From Salegentibacter maritimus (GTDB taxonomy: Bacteria; Bacteroidota; Bacteroidia; Flavobacteriales; Flavobacteriaceae): a stretch of DNA of 64,000 bases. The notes below the pieces were generated by a model. That model was not told the origin of the DNA and did no database searches. It worked only from the letters and a program-made list of their open reading frames with translations. This document shows positions 46,717 through 55,189 of the stretch, one piece after another; positions within the stretch are counted from its first letter, which is position 1, and each line of letters starts with the position of its first letter. A program made the position numbers and the translations under genes. The stretch covers positions 1-64,000 of the forward strand of contig NZ_JAEHOK010000016.1 in the NCBI RefSeq assembly GCF_016236915.1. Direction: 5' to 3'.

Positions 46717-46812
46717 TTTATTGGCATCGCCAAAGGATATAATACCCCAAGGCTTGCCTCGAAATTAAAAATTTGTTTACAAAATGTCTCGTAGGCTTGC
46801 CCCGAGGTAGTT
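46717..46812 (-). repeat. Second dispersed repeat family (about 95 bp), full copy 2
   Basis: Read on the minus strand this starts CTACCTCGGGGCAAGCCTAC and ends CTTTGGCGATGCCAATAAAA, matching 30279-30375. It fills the whole gap between the NylB-like hydrolase stop and the SDR start, so it becomes part of their shared transcript. Confidence 0.72.
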
Positions 46813-46814
46813 TT

Positions 46815-48146
46815 CTATTTATTACTTAAATATTTTGCTACTGCCTTATAAGCTGGCAAAGAGGTAGCATCGTTGGCGGCATTACCCGCTATGGGGTGGG
46901 AAGCAAGGCGAACAATTACCATTTCGGCTGCAGGATCTATATAGATAGTTTGCCCGTGAACTCCGCGTGCTGTAAATGCAGTATTCTCATTTTCTGTTAT
47001 CCACCACATATTCCTATAAGACCAACCTTTAAGGTTTGAATGATTAGATTTTGCAAAAGCCTCTTTACTGCCTCCTTTCATGATATCGTTAACAACCGCT
47101 TTCGGAAAGATTTGTTTATCCTTCCAGTTTCCTTTGTTTCTAATTAGTTCCCCAAAGCGCGCTAAATCCCGTAAACCGGCGTTTAAGCCTCCTCCGGCAA
47201 AAGCTATCCCTTTACTATCTACCTGATAGTAGGCATCCTGCTCCATTCCTATTTTACTCCATATTTTTTCTGATAAGAGACGGGTTACCGATTTTCCAGT
47301 TGCTCTTGAGATTATCCAGCCCAGCGCATCTGAATTTACGGTTTTATAGCCAAAAACCTCACCATGTTCACCTTGTTTTTCTACAGTTTCAAGATATTCA
47401 TAATAACCTACGGGCCCCTTATAATTTTTAGGTTTGGGCAATGGGTTACCCGCGGCAGAAAACTCCCAAATATCTGCTTTAGGATTGGCATAATCTTCAC
47501 TGTAATTAAGGGCTGTGGTCATATCCATTACCTGGCGTACGGTAGCATCACCATAAGCCGATTTTTCCAACTCGGGTACATAGAAAGATGCCAATTTCGT
47601 GTCGTCAAGAGAACCTTCAGCAACAAGAATTGAAGCTAAAGTACCTGTAAAAGATTTTGTTAAGGACATTACGGCATGAACATCAGATTCGGTTAACCCG
47701 GCAAAATAGCGTTCATAAACAACTTTTCCCTTGTGCAAAATAATCATACCATCGGTGTAATTTTCCCAAAGTGAAGCTTCCCAGGTCATAGGCTTTGTAG
47801 CATTCCACGGTATAAAACTTAAAGAATCAATATAGGGATCCAGGTTATACTGAAATGGCTCTGGAGCCCCTAATCCCCTTGATACATTTTGCGTAGGCAA
47901 CATTTCCCGCATATGTACAACACTCCATCTTAATGCCGGAAACTTAAAAAACGAACCGTCCCAGGTATGAAGCACTTTATCTTCAGCCGGAGGAAAGCCC
48001 TGCATCCAACCAAAATTGCTGGGTTCACTTTCTTTTGCTGTGAGAAATTGTTCTTTATCTTGCGCTACGGTATTTATACTAAATAAAAATATTACTAGCA
48101 ATAGCTTTAAAGAGGCGCCGTTTTTATGACTTTGATTTGCATTCAT
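46815..48146 (-). CDS. Class C beta-lactamase-fold serine hydrolase (NylB-like)
   Basis: A 443-residue exported hydrolase. After a signal peptide (about 10-29, ending NTVAQ), the beta-lactamase/DD-peptidase fold carries the catalytic S-x-x-K as SLTK (Ser161, Lys164), a Tyr in LNYSEDY, and HGQT near the end in place of KTG. It resembles 6-aminohexanoate-dimer hydrolases and related esterases more than resistance beta-lactamases. The Met at 48146 is chosen over the one at 48182 because it places the hydrophobic segment closer to the N-terminus. The natural substrate is unknown. Confidence 0.85.
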   Translation of the reverse strand: MNANQSHKNGASLKLLLVIFLFSINTVAQDKEQFLTAKESEPSNFGWMQGFPPAEDKVLHTWDGSFFKFPALRWSVVHMREMLPTQNVSRGLGAPEPFQYNLDPYIDSLSFIPWNATKPMTWEASLWENYTDGMIILHKGKVVYERYFAGLTESDVHAVMSLTKSFTGTLASILVAEGSLDDTKLASFYVPELEKSAYGDATVRQVMDMTTALNYSEDYANPKADIWEFSAAGNPLPKPKNYKGPVGYYEYLETVEKQGEHGEVFGYKTVNSDALGWIISRATGKSVTRLLSEKIWSKIGMEQDAYYQVDSKGIAFAGGGLNAGLRDLARFGELIRNKGNWKDKQIFPKAVVNDIMKGGSKEAFAKSNHSNLKGWSYRNMWWITENENTAFTARGVHGQTIYIDPAAEMVIVRLASHPIAGNAANDATSLPAYKAVAKYLSNK

Positions 48147-48733
48147 ATTTCTTATGATTTCGTAATTATCTTTCCGTTTCAATAAAATTATTTTGATATT
48201 AGAACATATTGATCTCTTTTTATCTTTTACGCTTAAATTTCACAAATTTTATACACACAATTTCTATTATAGCTATTATGCATTTAGACTTTAAAAGTGT
48301 TTGATTTCTTCATAGTAAAAAAGATAAAAGATCACAAAAACACACTGAATACCAATTACATAAGATAATTAAAAATCTCATCAATAAATAATCGCCCTCC
48401 GATTTTTTTAAAATATCTTGCTCTAAATCTAAGTCCAAAGCAAGGGGTATGGATTATGGCTATTCCAAATAAAACCTCTTAAAATAATGGGTATTGGCTG
48501 TAGTCGTATACTTTTTTACTTCATCTTTAAATTAGGCATACATAGGATATGTGGATATTACTGCCCAAAAATGTTTAGTAAAACGCCTTTTTGAAAACCA
48601 GGGGCATTAAATAGAAAGGCTTTTGATTTGGAGGAAAGATTTGAAGCCCCAGCAGATATAGGGGTAAATCTAGATAACGAAGTGAATTTAATAAGACATT
48701 GAATAAAACATGATATAACCATGTTACCCCAAT
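48147..48733. other. Gap with a possible decayed coding remnant
   Basis: No intact gene is seen. Between about 48548 and 48733 short plus-strand translations (GYVDITAQKCLVKRLFENQG, then KAFDLEERFEAPADIGVNLD) look protein-like but are broken by stops and a frame change. The parent family was not recognised. The first 400 bp hold nothing that could be named. Confidence 0.35.
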
Positions 48734-48765
48734 CTAAATTTCCAGATTTACATCTGGAAATTTAG
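48734..48765. terminator. Hairpin after the META lipoprotein gene
   Basis: CTAAATTTCCAGA and its exact complement form a 13-bp stem with a 6-base loop (TTTACA). It lies 30 bp past the stop of the minus-strand META gene. There is no clean T-run, so it is a terminator or mRNA-stabilising stem. Confidence 0.5.
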
Positions 48766-48795
48766 AACGCTACTAAAAACGATTATGAGGCTTTT

Positions 48796-49608
48796 TTAAT
48801 GAAAATAAACTGCTTCAAAAACAGCTAAAGGTGCTCGCCTTCCAATATTTAAATTTAAAACATCTCCTTTAATAGTATAATTATTTGCCAGCTCAAAAAC
48901 CTTTAAAAACTCAGATTCGTTTATGGTAAGATTAGAACAGGCCTTTAAGGTAGCTGCCATTTGAGAGAAATTAATTCTATTGCCTTCTTCTAAAGCATAG
49001 GTACCATTAAATGTATTACAACCGGCAAAACCTTTAATTCTATTGGTATTTGACTCCAATATAAAATAAATTTCCCTTTCCTGGTTTTCGCTCATTTTCA
49101 CCTCCTGGCCCCCAAGGCTTTTAAGTTTCCAATACTTTTCTACAACTTCAGGAGTAGATTTCTTAAAAACAGCTAAAGGACTTCGCCTACCTACATTAAG
49201 CATTAACAAATTATCTTTAATGGTATAATTATCAGCCAGTTCAAAAACTTTTAAAACTTCGCTTTCTGCAACAGGAGTATCAAAACAGGCCATCCGGGTA
49301 GAAGCCAGCTTAGAAAATCTAATTCTGTTATTCTCATTCAGGTTATACTCTCCCATAAAAGTATTACATCCGGAAAATCCCTGTATCCTATTCTCATTTG
49401 CATTTAAAGTAAAATAAACGTGGTTATCTTTATTGCCAGTTATTTCCTGGCCTTCTAATTCTGTAAGAATCCATTTTTCTTTAGTAATTAATTCTTTATC
49501 TGAAAAGTTAGTAACAACATTATCTGCAGGTTCCTGTGTTTTTTTTGAGGTATTACAAGCTATGGTTGTTAAAAGTATAAGGGTCAATCCAATTATATTC
49601 TTTTTCAT
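48796..49608 (-). CDS. Lipoprotein with two tandem META (HslJ-like) domains
   Basis: A 270-residue lipoprotein (Cys18 in TIACNTS). Two META repeats of about 110 residues each (about 45-150 and 160-268) share IQGFSGCNTF/IKGFAGCNTF, a late Cys (MACFDT/KACSNL) and NVGRRSPLAVF/NIGRRAPLAVF. Each repeat keeps its two Cys, suggesting a disulfide per domain. META/HslJ proteins are linked to heat shock and novobiocin resistance, without a firm biochemical role. The start lies 1 bp from the stop of the deaminase gene upstream, so the two are cotranscribed. Confidence 0.88.
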   Translation of the reverse strand: MKKNIIGLTLILLTTIACNTSKKTQEPADNVVTNFSDKELITKEKWILTELEGQEITGNKDNHVYFTLNANENRIQGFSGCNTFMGEYNLNENNRIRFSKLASTRMACFDTPVAESEVLKVFELADNYTIKDNLLMLNVGRRSPLAVFKKSTPEVVEKYWKLKSLGGQEVKMSENQEREIYFILESNTNRIKGFAGCNTFNGTYALEEGNRINFSQMAATLKACSNLTINESEFLKVFELANNYTIKGDVLNLNIGRRAPLAVFEAVYFH

Positions 49609-49609
49609 C

Positions 49610-50110
49610 TTAGTTATTTTTATGGTATTTTAATTGTAAATCTCTAATTTCTTCTAGAAGTTCTCCTTCATAAGGACCTCTAATACTGGTATTCTTAATA
49701 ATTTTTTCGGCCGAAATAAAATTAAGAGGAGCAGGTTTGGCCTTCACTTCTGCCAACCAGGTACCCAATTGGGCTGCTGAACTTAAATAAACGATTTCTC
49801 CCAATCCTACCCAGGCGTGGGCTGCAGCACACATAGGGCAATGCTCACCGCTGGTATACATAGTAGTAGTGCTTCTCTCTTCATTAGAAAGATTTTTTGC
49901 GGCCCAATGGGCCAATTCAATTTCAGGATGGGCCAGGTTATTAATTTCATTAACCCTATTTCGGGCCGTGGCGATTACCTGTTTGTTTTTATTGACTAAA
50001 ATAGAACCGAAAGGTTCATCGCCGGCCTCAAAAGCCTCTTTAGCCAAAGCAAGGCAGTGTTTTAAATGTTCTACATCATTTTGTGTAAAATTAGCTTGAG
50101 CTTTTCTCAT
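49610..50110 (-). CDS. Guanine/nucleoside deaminase-like zinc enzyme
   Basis: A 166-residue cytoplasmic deaminase of the CDA fold. Zinc ligands are His61 in HPEIE (Glu63 as proton shuttle) and Cys91 and Cys94 in EHCPMCAAA. Family members usually have HAE and PCxxC, so HPE and EHCPMC are variants, but all catalytic positions remain. Hydrolytic deamination of guanine or a related purine is likely. The HIU hydrolase gene at 51568 hints at purine breakdown in the area. It is the first gene of a pair with the META lipoprotein. Confidence 0.87.
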   Translation of the reverse strand: MRKAQANFTQNDVEHLKHCLALAKEAFEAGDEPFGSILVNKNKQVIATARNRVNEINNLAHPEIELAHWAAKNLSNEERSTTTMYTSGEHCPMCAAAHAWVGLGEIVYLSSAAQLGTWLAEVKAKPAPLNFISAEKIIKNTSIRGPYEGELLEEIRDLQLKYHKNN

Positions 50111-50277
50111 ATTTTCTTTGGTTTCTAATTTATGAATATTGAAAGCTGCCGGTATTAGTTTCTATTTTCAGGCATTTACCACTAACCCCTGTTAACTCCA
50201 AAGCAAGAATTAAATTATACTTTTTAAGTACAGAAAACCTATAAGATATACTTTCTATTTCTTCAGGTAACTCTTAG

Positions 50278-51441
50278 TTAAGAAGGGCTTTTACCTCTAT
50301 ACACTAAGTATACCAAAAGTAGGGCAAGAGACAAAAGAATTCCTAAAATGGAAACTCCGTTCCATCTAAAATGTTCCCAGGCTATGGCACCCAGGCTGGT
50401 ACCTAGCGCTCCACCAATAAAAAAACTTACCATATAAATTGTATTTACCCGGTTGCGTGCCTCTGGGTTCTTTGAAAAGATAATATTTTGATTCGTAATA
50501 TGTAAAGCCTGTAGACCAAGATCTACTAATGTAACCCCAATTACTAAACCTATTAAAGACTTTGCTGAAAACAAGAAAACACCCCAGGACAGGATAAGTA
50601 AAATAATTGAATATAGAATAATCTTATTTTTATCAACCTTATCATTTATTTTACCTACTACAGTAGCCGCCAGGGCTCCTAAAATCCCAAAAAGACCAAA
50701 AGCTCCCGTAGCATCACTGCCGTAGCCAAAAGAATCTTCCATTAAGAAAACCAGGGTAGTCCAAAAAGCACTTAATCCTGCAAAAGCCAATCCTCCCCTA
50801 AGTGCGGCCAACCTTAGAGCAGGTTCCGTTTTTAAATAAAACCAAAGAGATTTCATTAAAGTGGTATAACTACCTTTATAGCTGGGTTTTATTGCCGGTA
50901 ATTTAAGTTGGAGCAATATATAGAGTGCTAACATAATTAACGCAGCGGCATAATACATGGCTCTCCAACCAAATTGTTCCCCTACCAATCCACTTATTAC
51001 CCGACTTCCTAAAATACCAATAAGCAAACCACTCATTACAATTCCTATGGCACGACCACGGCCTTTATCATTGGACAACTCGGCTGCCATGGGAACAAAA
51101 AGTTGCGGAATAGCCGATGTAAAACCTATAAAAAAACTACTAATAACAAGTAACAACAAAGAATTTGAGACTGCCGTAGCTATTAATGCCAAAATCATTA
51201 AAAAGAAATCAACGTGTAAAATCTTTTTATTAGATACCTTATCACCTAGTGGAATAATGATTAATAAACCAAGGGCATAACCCAACTGCGTAGCAAGAGC
51301 TACATTACTTACAGCCGATTCTTTTACAGAAAAGCTTACAGCTATTTGGTGAAGCAGCGGCTGATTGTAATACAAGTTTGCCACTACCAGGCCGGCTGCA
51401 ATACTCATTAGGTACAATACTGAATTACTTAGCTGTTTCAT
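50278..51441 (-). CDS. Major facilitator superfamily transporter, drug:H+ antiporter-like
   Basis: A 387-residue inner-membrane carrier with about 12 hydrophobic helices. It carries the MFS loop 2-3 motif as PLGDKVSNKK and a second-half equivalent VGKINDKVDKN. The short termini, the NQPLLHQIA start and the overall pattern fit the YbjJ/YnfM-like exporter group. The substrate cannot be predicted. It lies 126 bp from the uraH-like gene on the same strand, with a stem-loop repeat between them. Confidence 0.86.
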   Translation of the reverse strand: MKQLSNSVLYLMSIAAGLVVANLYYNQPLLHQIAVSFSVKESAVSNVALATQLGYALGLLIIIPLGDKVSNKKILHVDFFLMILALIATAVSNSLLLLVISSFFIGFTSAIPQLFVPMAAELSNDKGRGRAIGIVMSGLLIGILGSRVISGLVGEQFGWRAMYYAAALIMLALYILLQLKLPAIKPSYKGSYTTLMKSLWFYLKTEPALRLAALRGGLAFAGLSAFWTTLVFLMEDSFGYGSDATGAFGLFGILGALAATVVGKINDKVDKNKIILYSIILLILSWGVFLFSAKSLIGLVIGVTLVDLGLQALHITNQNIIFSKNPEARNRVNTIYMVSFFIGGALGTSLGAIAWEHFRWNGVSILGILLSLALLLVYLVYRGKSPS

Positions 51442-51470
51442 TTAAAAGTACTACTAAAATATAAACAAGC

Positions 51471-51553
51471 ATTGGCAAGGGGGCATAAACCTATAATTAC
51501 TGTAGGGTCTATACTAATAATTGTAAAGTAACTACGGTTTTGCCCCTGCCAAT
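51471..51553. repeat. Imperfect inverted repeat between MFS and uraH genes
   Basis: ATTGGCAAGGGGGCATAAACC at the left (given as 21 positions 51471-51491) is mirrored by GGTTTTGCCCCTGCCAAT ending at 51553. The inner TATAATTACTGTAG partly mirrors too. It may be a terminator-like fold or a tiny mobile repeat. No second copy was noticed. Confidence 0.4.
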
Positions 51554-51567
51554 TTTAAAAGTATTAT

Positions 51568-51975
51568 TTAACTTCCCCTATAGGTGGAATAACCAAATGC
51601 AGAAAGTGTAATGGGCACGTGATAATGTTTTTCATCTTTAATTTCAAACACTACTTCTATGAATGGATAAAAAGTTTCTTTGCCCTTTTCTTTATAATAT
51701 TCATTTACAAAAAAGGTGAACTTATAAACTCCATTATTATTCTGGCCTGCAGGAAGAAAGTCATTAACCCGGCCATTTTCGGCGGTTAAATTTTCGGAAA
51801 CATAGTCCCAGGATTCCGTTTTATTATTTCTTTTTTCAAGTTTAATAGCAACATTTGCTGCCGGAGCGCCTTCTGAGATATCTAAAATATGCGTAGACAA
51901 CTGGTAACTATCTTCTTGAGCAAATCCCAATGAAGTTAATAGGAACAAGCCAAAAGTTAAAACTACTCTTTTCAT
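51568..51975 (-). CDS. uraH: 5-hydroxyisourate hydrolase (transthyretin-like), exported
   Basis: A 135-residue protein with a signal peptide (ending LGFAQ) and a transthyretin-like fold. The substrate residues are seen in STHILDISEGAPA, in HYHVPITLSAFGYSTY and in the terminal tetrapeptide YRGS, diagnostic of HIU hydrolases as opposed to transthyretin. It hydrolyses 5-hydroxyisourate in urate breakdown. The export signal means it would act in the periplasm, and no uricase or OHCU decarboxylase is nearby. Confidence 0.92.
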   Translation of the reverse strand: MKRVVLTFGLFLLTSLGFAQEDSYQLSTHILDISEGAPAANVAIKLEKRNNKTESWDYVSENLTAENGRVNDFLPAGQNNNGVYKFTFFVNEYYKEKGKETFYPFIEVVFEIKDEKHYHVPITLSAFGYSTYRGS

Positions 51976-52037
51976 TTTCTTTTTTTTACAAAAATAAAAA
52001 GGCTTTTACCCTTAAACGTTGACATAAGTCAAGAAAT

Positions 52038-52607
52038 TTAGAGCTTAGCTTTAACCCGGCTTAAAGTAGAAGGAGAAATCCCCAAATAGGAAGCTGCCAT
52101 TTTATTGGAAATTCTTAAAAGGATTCTTGGTTGGTTTTCTATGGTCCATTTTACTTTTTCAAGGGCATTAAATCCCTGGAAGCCATAAATTCGTTTTTGA
52201 GAAGTAATAAACCCAAGTTCCAAAATCTTTCGGTAAACCCGATCTAGCTCCGGGAATTGCTTAATTAATTTATAGAAGTCTTGCCGTTTACACACCAATA
52301 ATTCAGATTTCTCCAGGCATTGAAGATATTCGCCTGCGGGTTTTTGATCAATAAAACTCGGTAAAGCTGTACAAAACATTTCTTCAAAAGCAAAAAACCG
52401 GGAAGTTTCTATACCCTCTGAATTTAAGGTATAAATACGCATCATTCCTGTGTTGATAAAGTAAAAGTCGGTACAAACCTGGGCACAATCTACCAATATT
52501 TCATTTCGTTTTGCAGTTTTTAAACTAAAGAAACCGGCAATATAATCAATATCGGTTTCCTTTAAGGAAGTTATGTTTTGTAGGTATTCTTTAAATTTCT
52601 GATACAT
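52038..52607 (-). CDS. Crp/Fnr-family transcription regulator
   Basis: A 189-residue regulator with a cyclic-nucleotide-binding-like beta-roll (about 25-115, NEILVDCAQVCTDFYFINTGMMRIY, given in part) and a C-terminal helix-turn-helix (about 165-189, KMAASYLGISPSTLSRVKAKL, given in part). It lacks the full PGE-RS cAMP motif and Fnr cysteines, as in most Bacteroidota members, so the signal is unknown. It lies 62 bp upstream of uraH on the same strand and could control it. Confidence 0.9.
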   Translation of the reverse strand: MYQKFKEYLQNITSLKETDIDYIAGFFSLKTAKRNEILVDCAQVCTDFYFINTGMMRIYTLNSEGIETSRFFAFEEMFCTALPSFIDQKPAGEYLQCLEKSELLVCKRQDFYKLIKQFPELDRVYRKILELGFITSQKRIYGFQGFNALEKVKWTIENQPRILLRISNKMAASYLGISPSTLSRVKAKL

Positions 52608-53031
52608 CTTATTTTACTTACCTTAAAATTATAAAATTGCTCACGTCTTATACTTGCCTAAAGATGGTTTTACAAATAAAGGTTTTTAATTTTTAATAAA
52701 TTAACTAGCACCAAATAAACTACCTCGGGGTATGATATCCTTTGGCGGTACCAATCAATAGGGTATAAAATAGATTTATTTGTATTAAAAGCCAACCTAG
52801 GATTATTAAGTCTTGGGTATCGAAATAACCTCAGCGTTTCCTAACAATTTAAAATTGAAAAATCCAGAAAAATGGGCTGACTATAACTACAGGTATTTTT
52901 ATTAAATCGGATTAAATTTTAGATTTAGAATAATTTAACTAATTAAAAGGTTTTTTAAACATTCCTTAATTTTTTATACAGAAAAATATTGTAAATTGCG
53001 AGTTAATATTTTCACTTTTAGTGTTATAGCT
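52608..53031. other. Regulatory spacer upstream of the Crp-like gene
   Basis: About 420 bp, AT-rich, containing the short repeat at 52717-52758. No coding frame was recognised. It separates the minus-strand Crp gene from the plus-strand small genes. Confidence 0.45.
52717..52758 (+). repeat. Second repeat family, internally deleted copy
   Basis: AAACTACCTCGGGG is joined to TATGATATCCTTTGGCGGTA and CCAATCAAT. These match the two ends of the 95-bp repeat at 46717 and 30279 without their middle. Confidence 0.55.
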
Positions 53032-53103
53032 ATGAATCAGGCTTTCTTAAAACTCAAGATCATCTTTCCGACTTTACAAGCACGGGCGAGTGTGCTTTTT
53101 TAA
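53032..53103 (+). other. Possible leader peptide or small RNA ending in a terminator
   Basis: A 23-codon frame (MNQAFLKLKIIFPTLQARAS plus VLF) ends exactly in the T-run of a hairpin: AAGCAC (53078-53083) pairs with GTGCTT (53092-53097) and TTTTT follows. Such a layout suits an attenuator leader or a short non-coding RNA. It lies 120 bp before the 40-residue basic protein gene. No family was recognised. Confidence 0.3.
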
Positions 53104-53225
53104 CCTGTTTTTCCTTTATTAATTATTTTACAGTCCCTAATTTGGGAGTATAACTCGCTATATAAAGGTTTTAGTATACAGGTTCGTTCTTTTGAAAAAT
53201 TGTGTTGAATATTAATTTATTTGTC

Positions 53226-53348
53226 ATGGCAAAACGAGGTTCTAATCTAAAAACTTCTAAAAAAGATTTAAAAGCAAGAAGGCAGGAAAAAGCTGCTCGT
53301 AAGTTGGAAGAAAAAAAGTTGAAAGGACGCAAATCAAGAGTTTCGTAG
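53226..53348 (+). CDS. Small basic protein of 40 residues, function unknown
   Basis: The frame reads MAKRGSNLKTSKKDLKARRQ then EKAARKLEEKKLKGRKSRVS and a TAG stop. Nearly half of the residues are Lys or Arg, and residues 12-35 would form a charged amphipathic helix, so nucleic-acid or ribosome binding is plausible. The clear ATG, the tight terminator 30 bp after the stop and the position in an otherwise empty region support a real gene. No family is recognised. Confidence 0.55.
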   Translation: MAKRGSNLKTSKKDLKARRQEKAARKLEEKKLKGRKSRVS

Positions 53349-53377
53349 TAAAAATTAAATAATAAAACCAAGTATAA

Positions 53378-53420
53378 AAAAGAGTTCTTTTTACCAAATA
53401 TGGACGAAAAGAACTCTTTT
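53378..53420 (+). terminator. Intrinsic terminator after the small basic protein
   Basis: AAAAGAGTTCTTTT (53378-53391) and AAAAGAACTCTTTT (53407-53420) form a 14-bp perfect stem with a 15-base loop. It ends 34 bp before the PAS gene and so separates the two transcripts. Confidence 0.7.
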
Positions 53421-53454
53421 AATTAAATCTATAATAGTATTAATTCTATAAAAT

Positions 53455-53901
53455 ATGCAAAGTAGATTGTCTTTAGGCAATAGAATTTTGAGTCAGTATT
53501 TTGAAAACTCAATTATACCGCAACTATTTGTTGACGTAAATCTATTTATAAGGGAGTTAACCCCTGCCACCGAAGAACATTTTGGAATAAACAGAGATTG
53601 TATTGGGCAGAAATTACATTCAATTAAAAATAAACTTTGTCATAAAGCTTTTATAGAAAATGTACGAGGAGTTTTAATCACCGAACGTGTGGTACAAAAA
53701 GAAATAGAGTTAAGTGATGGACGCTTATACCAATTATGCATACAACCCTATTTTACCGATTATGAAGAAGAAATTGATGGTGTGATTCTTACTTATATTC
53801 AAATAAACGATTCTGTTACACTCAAAGAAGAAAACAAGGAATTACGTTTAGAAAATAAGAAACTTAAGAGTTTACTAATAAGGGAACTAAATGTTTCCTA
53901 A
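53455..53901 (+). CDS. Single PAS-domain protein with C-terminal coiled coil
   Basis: A 148-residue cytoplasmic protein. Residues about 15-120 form a PAS fold (IIPQLFVDVNLFIRELTPATEEHFG...IGQKLHSI...VQKEIELSDGRLYQLCIQPY), like the PAS modules found behind CheB/CheR-type proteins. Residues 122-143 are a short heptad helix (LKEENKELRLENKKLKSLLI). There is no kinase, cyclase or DNA-binding output domain, so it probably works through a partner. It is followed by a bidirectional terminator. Confidence 0.82.
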   Translation: MQSRLSLGNRILSQYFENSIIPQLFVDVNLFIRELTPATEEHFGINRDCIGQKLHSIKNKLCHKAFIENVRGVLITERVVQKEIELSDGRLYQLCIQPYFTDYEEEIDGVILTYIQINDSVTLKEENKELRLENKKLKSLLIRELNVS

Positions 53902-53935
53902 CCGCATTGTAAATTATTTCGATTATGGAGTAAAA

Positions 53936-53996
53936 AGACCATTGTTTCCGTTATAAATCATTTTTAAAATGCTAACGGAAACTGTGGTCTTCTTTT
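53936..53996. terminator. Bidirectional terminator between PAS gene and fucose operon
   Basis: AGACCA-TT-GTTTCCGTTA (53936-53953) pairs with TAACGGAAAC-TG-TGGTCT (53973-53990), with a small internal loop, followed by TCTTTT on the plus strand. It lies between two convergent genes and can serve both the PAS gene and the end of the minus-strand fucose operon. Confidence 0.8.
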
Positions 53997-54017
53997 AAAA
54001 CTCAAAGTTGCTAAAAT

Positions 54018-55184
54018 CTAAAGTTCAGCCAGGCTATTTTTAATTAAATGACCTTTTAGATCCTCTACATTTTCACAACATAATTGGTCCATTACTTGTT
54101 TAAACTGTGTTTTTAGCATAGTTATAGTATGATCTCCTCCTTTATTTCCTAAGGCTGCAGCACCATACATAAAAGACCTTCCCATAAAGGTAAATTTTGC
54201 TCCGGCTGCCATAGTACGGGCAATATCTGGTCCAGATCTAAGACCGCTATCCATCATTATTTCAATTTTATCACCATATTTTTCAGCTATATTAGGTAAA
54301 GTTGAAATCGTTGATTGCGCAGCATCCAACTGCCTACCACCATGATTGGATAAAATTACCCCATCAAATCCCATTTTTATGGCATCTTCCACATCGCGTG
54401 GCGCCGAAACTCCTTTAAGAACTAGCTTTCCCTTCCATTTATCCCGAATAGGTTTAATTTTTTCAGCGTTTAATTTTCCGGAAAAGGTTTTATCCATAAA
54501 CTTTCCTAATTGTTTCAGGTTTAATCCTTCGGGCGTATAGGGTTTTAAGGTTTCAAAAGTGGGCACGCCATGCTTAAGTGTATTTAAGGCCCAGGCGGGT
54601 TTTCCTAAGATTTGCAAGATGTTTTTCACCGACATTTTTGGGGGTAAGGCCAGCCCATTTCTAATATCTCTGGGTCTATAACCAAAAGTGGGCACGTCAC
54701 ATAAAAGCACTAAAACGGGGCAGGCGGCCGCTTCGGCCCTTTTTAAGATATCATTTCTAACCTCATCCTCTACAGGATTATATAACTGAAACCAGGCATT
54801 GCCCTGTGTAAGTTCACTGGCGCGCTCAATACTCATAGTGGTAACCGTACTTAAAATAAAGGGTATATTATGCTCAAAAGCTGCTTTGGCGAGTATTTCA
54901 GGAGAGTTTGGCCACATTAAGCCCTGTAATCCTACCGGCGAAATTCCAAAAGGTGCACTATATTCTTTTCCGAACAGTTTAGTAGTTGTAGTTGCCGTAT
55001 GGTAATTTTGAAGGTATCTGGGCTCTAACTGGATTTTTCGAATATCAGAAGTATTCTTATAAAGATTTATATCTTCATTACATCCACCATCTAAATATTC
55101 AAATGCAAAATTGGGGGTTCTCTTTTTAGCTTTTGCCCTAAGATCCTCTATAGAGGGATATTGAGCATTGAAGTAATTTGCCAT
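54018..55184 (-). CDS. lldD: FMN-dependent alpha-hydroxy-acid (L-lactate) dehydrogenase
   Basis: A 388-residue flavoenzyme of the LldD/glycolate oxidase family. The FMN-barrel motif SNHGGRQLD holds the catalytic His281 and Arg284, and the FMN/substrate text includes PFGISPVGLQGLMWP, MDSGLRSGPD and FMGRSFMYG. It should oxidise L-lactate to pyruvate, feeding electrons to a quinone. The oxidative L-fucose route yields pyruvate plus L-lactate, which explains its position as last gene of the fucose operon, 5 bp after the mutarotase. Another 2-hydroxy acid as substrate cannot be excluded. Confidence 0.9.
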   Translation of the reverse strand: MANYFNAQYPSIEDLRAKAKKRTPNFAFEYLDGGCNEDINLYKNTSDIRKIQLEPRYLQNYHTATTTTKLFGKEYSAPFGISPVGLQGLMWPNSPEILAKAAFEHNIPFILSTVTTMSIERASELTQGNAWFQLYNPVEDEVRNDILKRAEAAACPVLVLLCDVPTFGYRPRDIRNGLALPPKMSVKNILQILGKPAWALNTLKHGVPTFETLKPYTPEGLNLKQLGKFMDKTFSGKLNAEKIKPIRDKWKGKLVLKGVSAPRDVEDAIKMGFDGVILSNHGGRQLDAAQSTISTLPNIAEKYGDKIEIMMDSGLRSGPDIARTMAAGAKFTFMGRSFMYGAAALGNKGGDHTITMLKTQFKQVMDQLCCENVEDLKGHLIKNSLAEL

Positions 55185-55189
55185 ATTTT

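Noticed and set aside
46707-46733. N-terminal extension of the SDR
   Set aside because: The extra codons fall in and next to the 95-bp repeat, and the downstream Met gives the normal family start.
46815-48146. Antibiotic-resistance beta-lactamase
   Set aside because: The SxxK fold is shared, but the text resembles NylB-like amide/ester hydrolases, and nothing indicates a resistance role.
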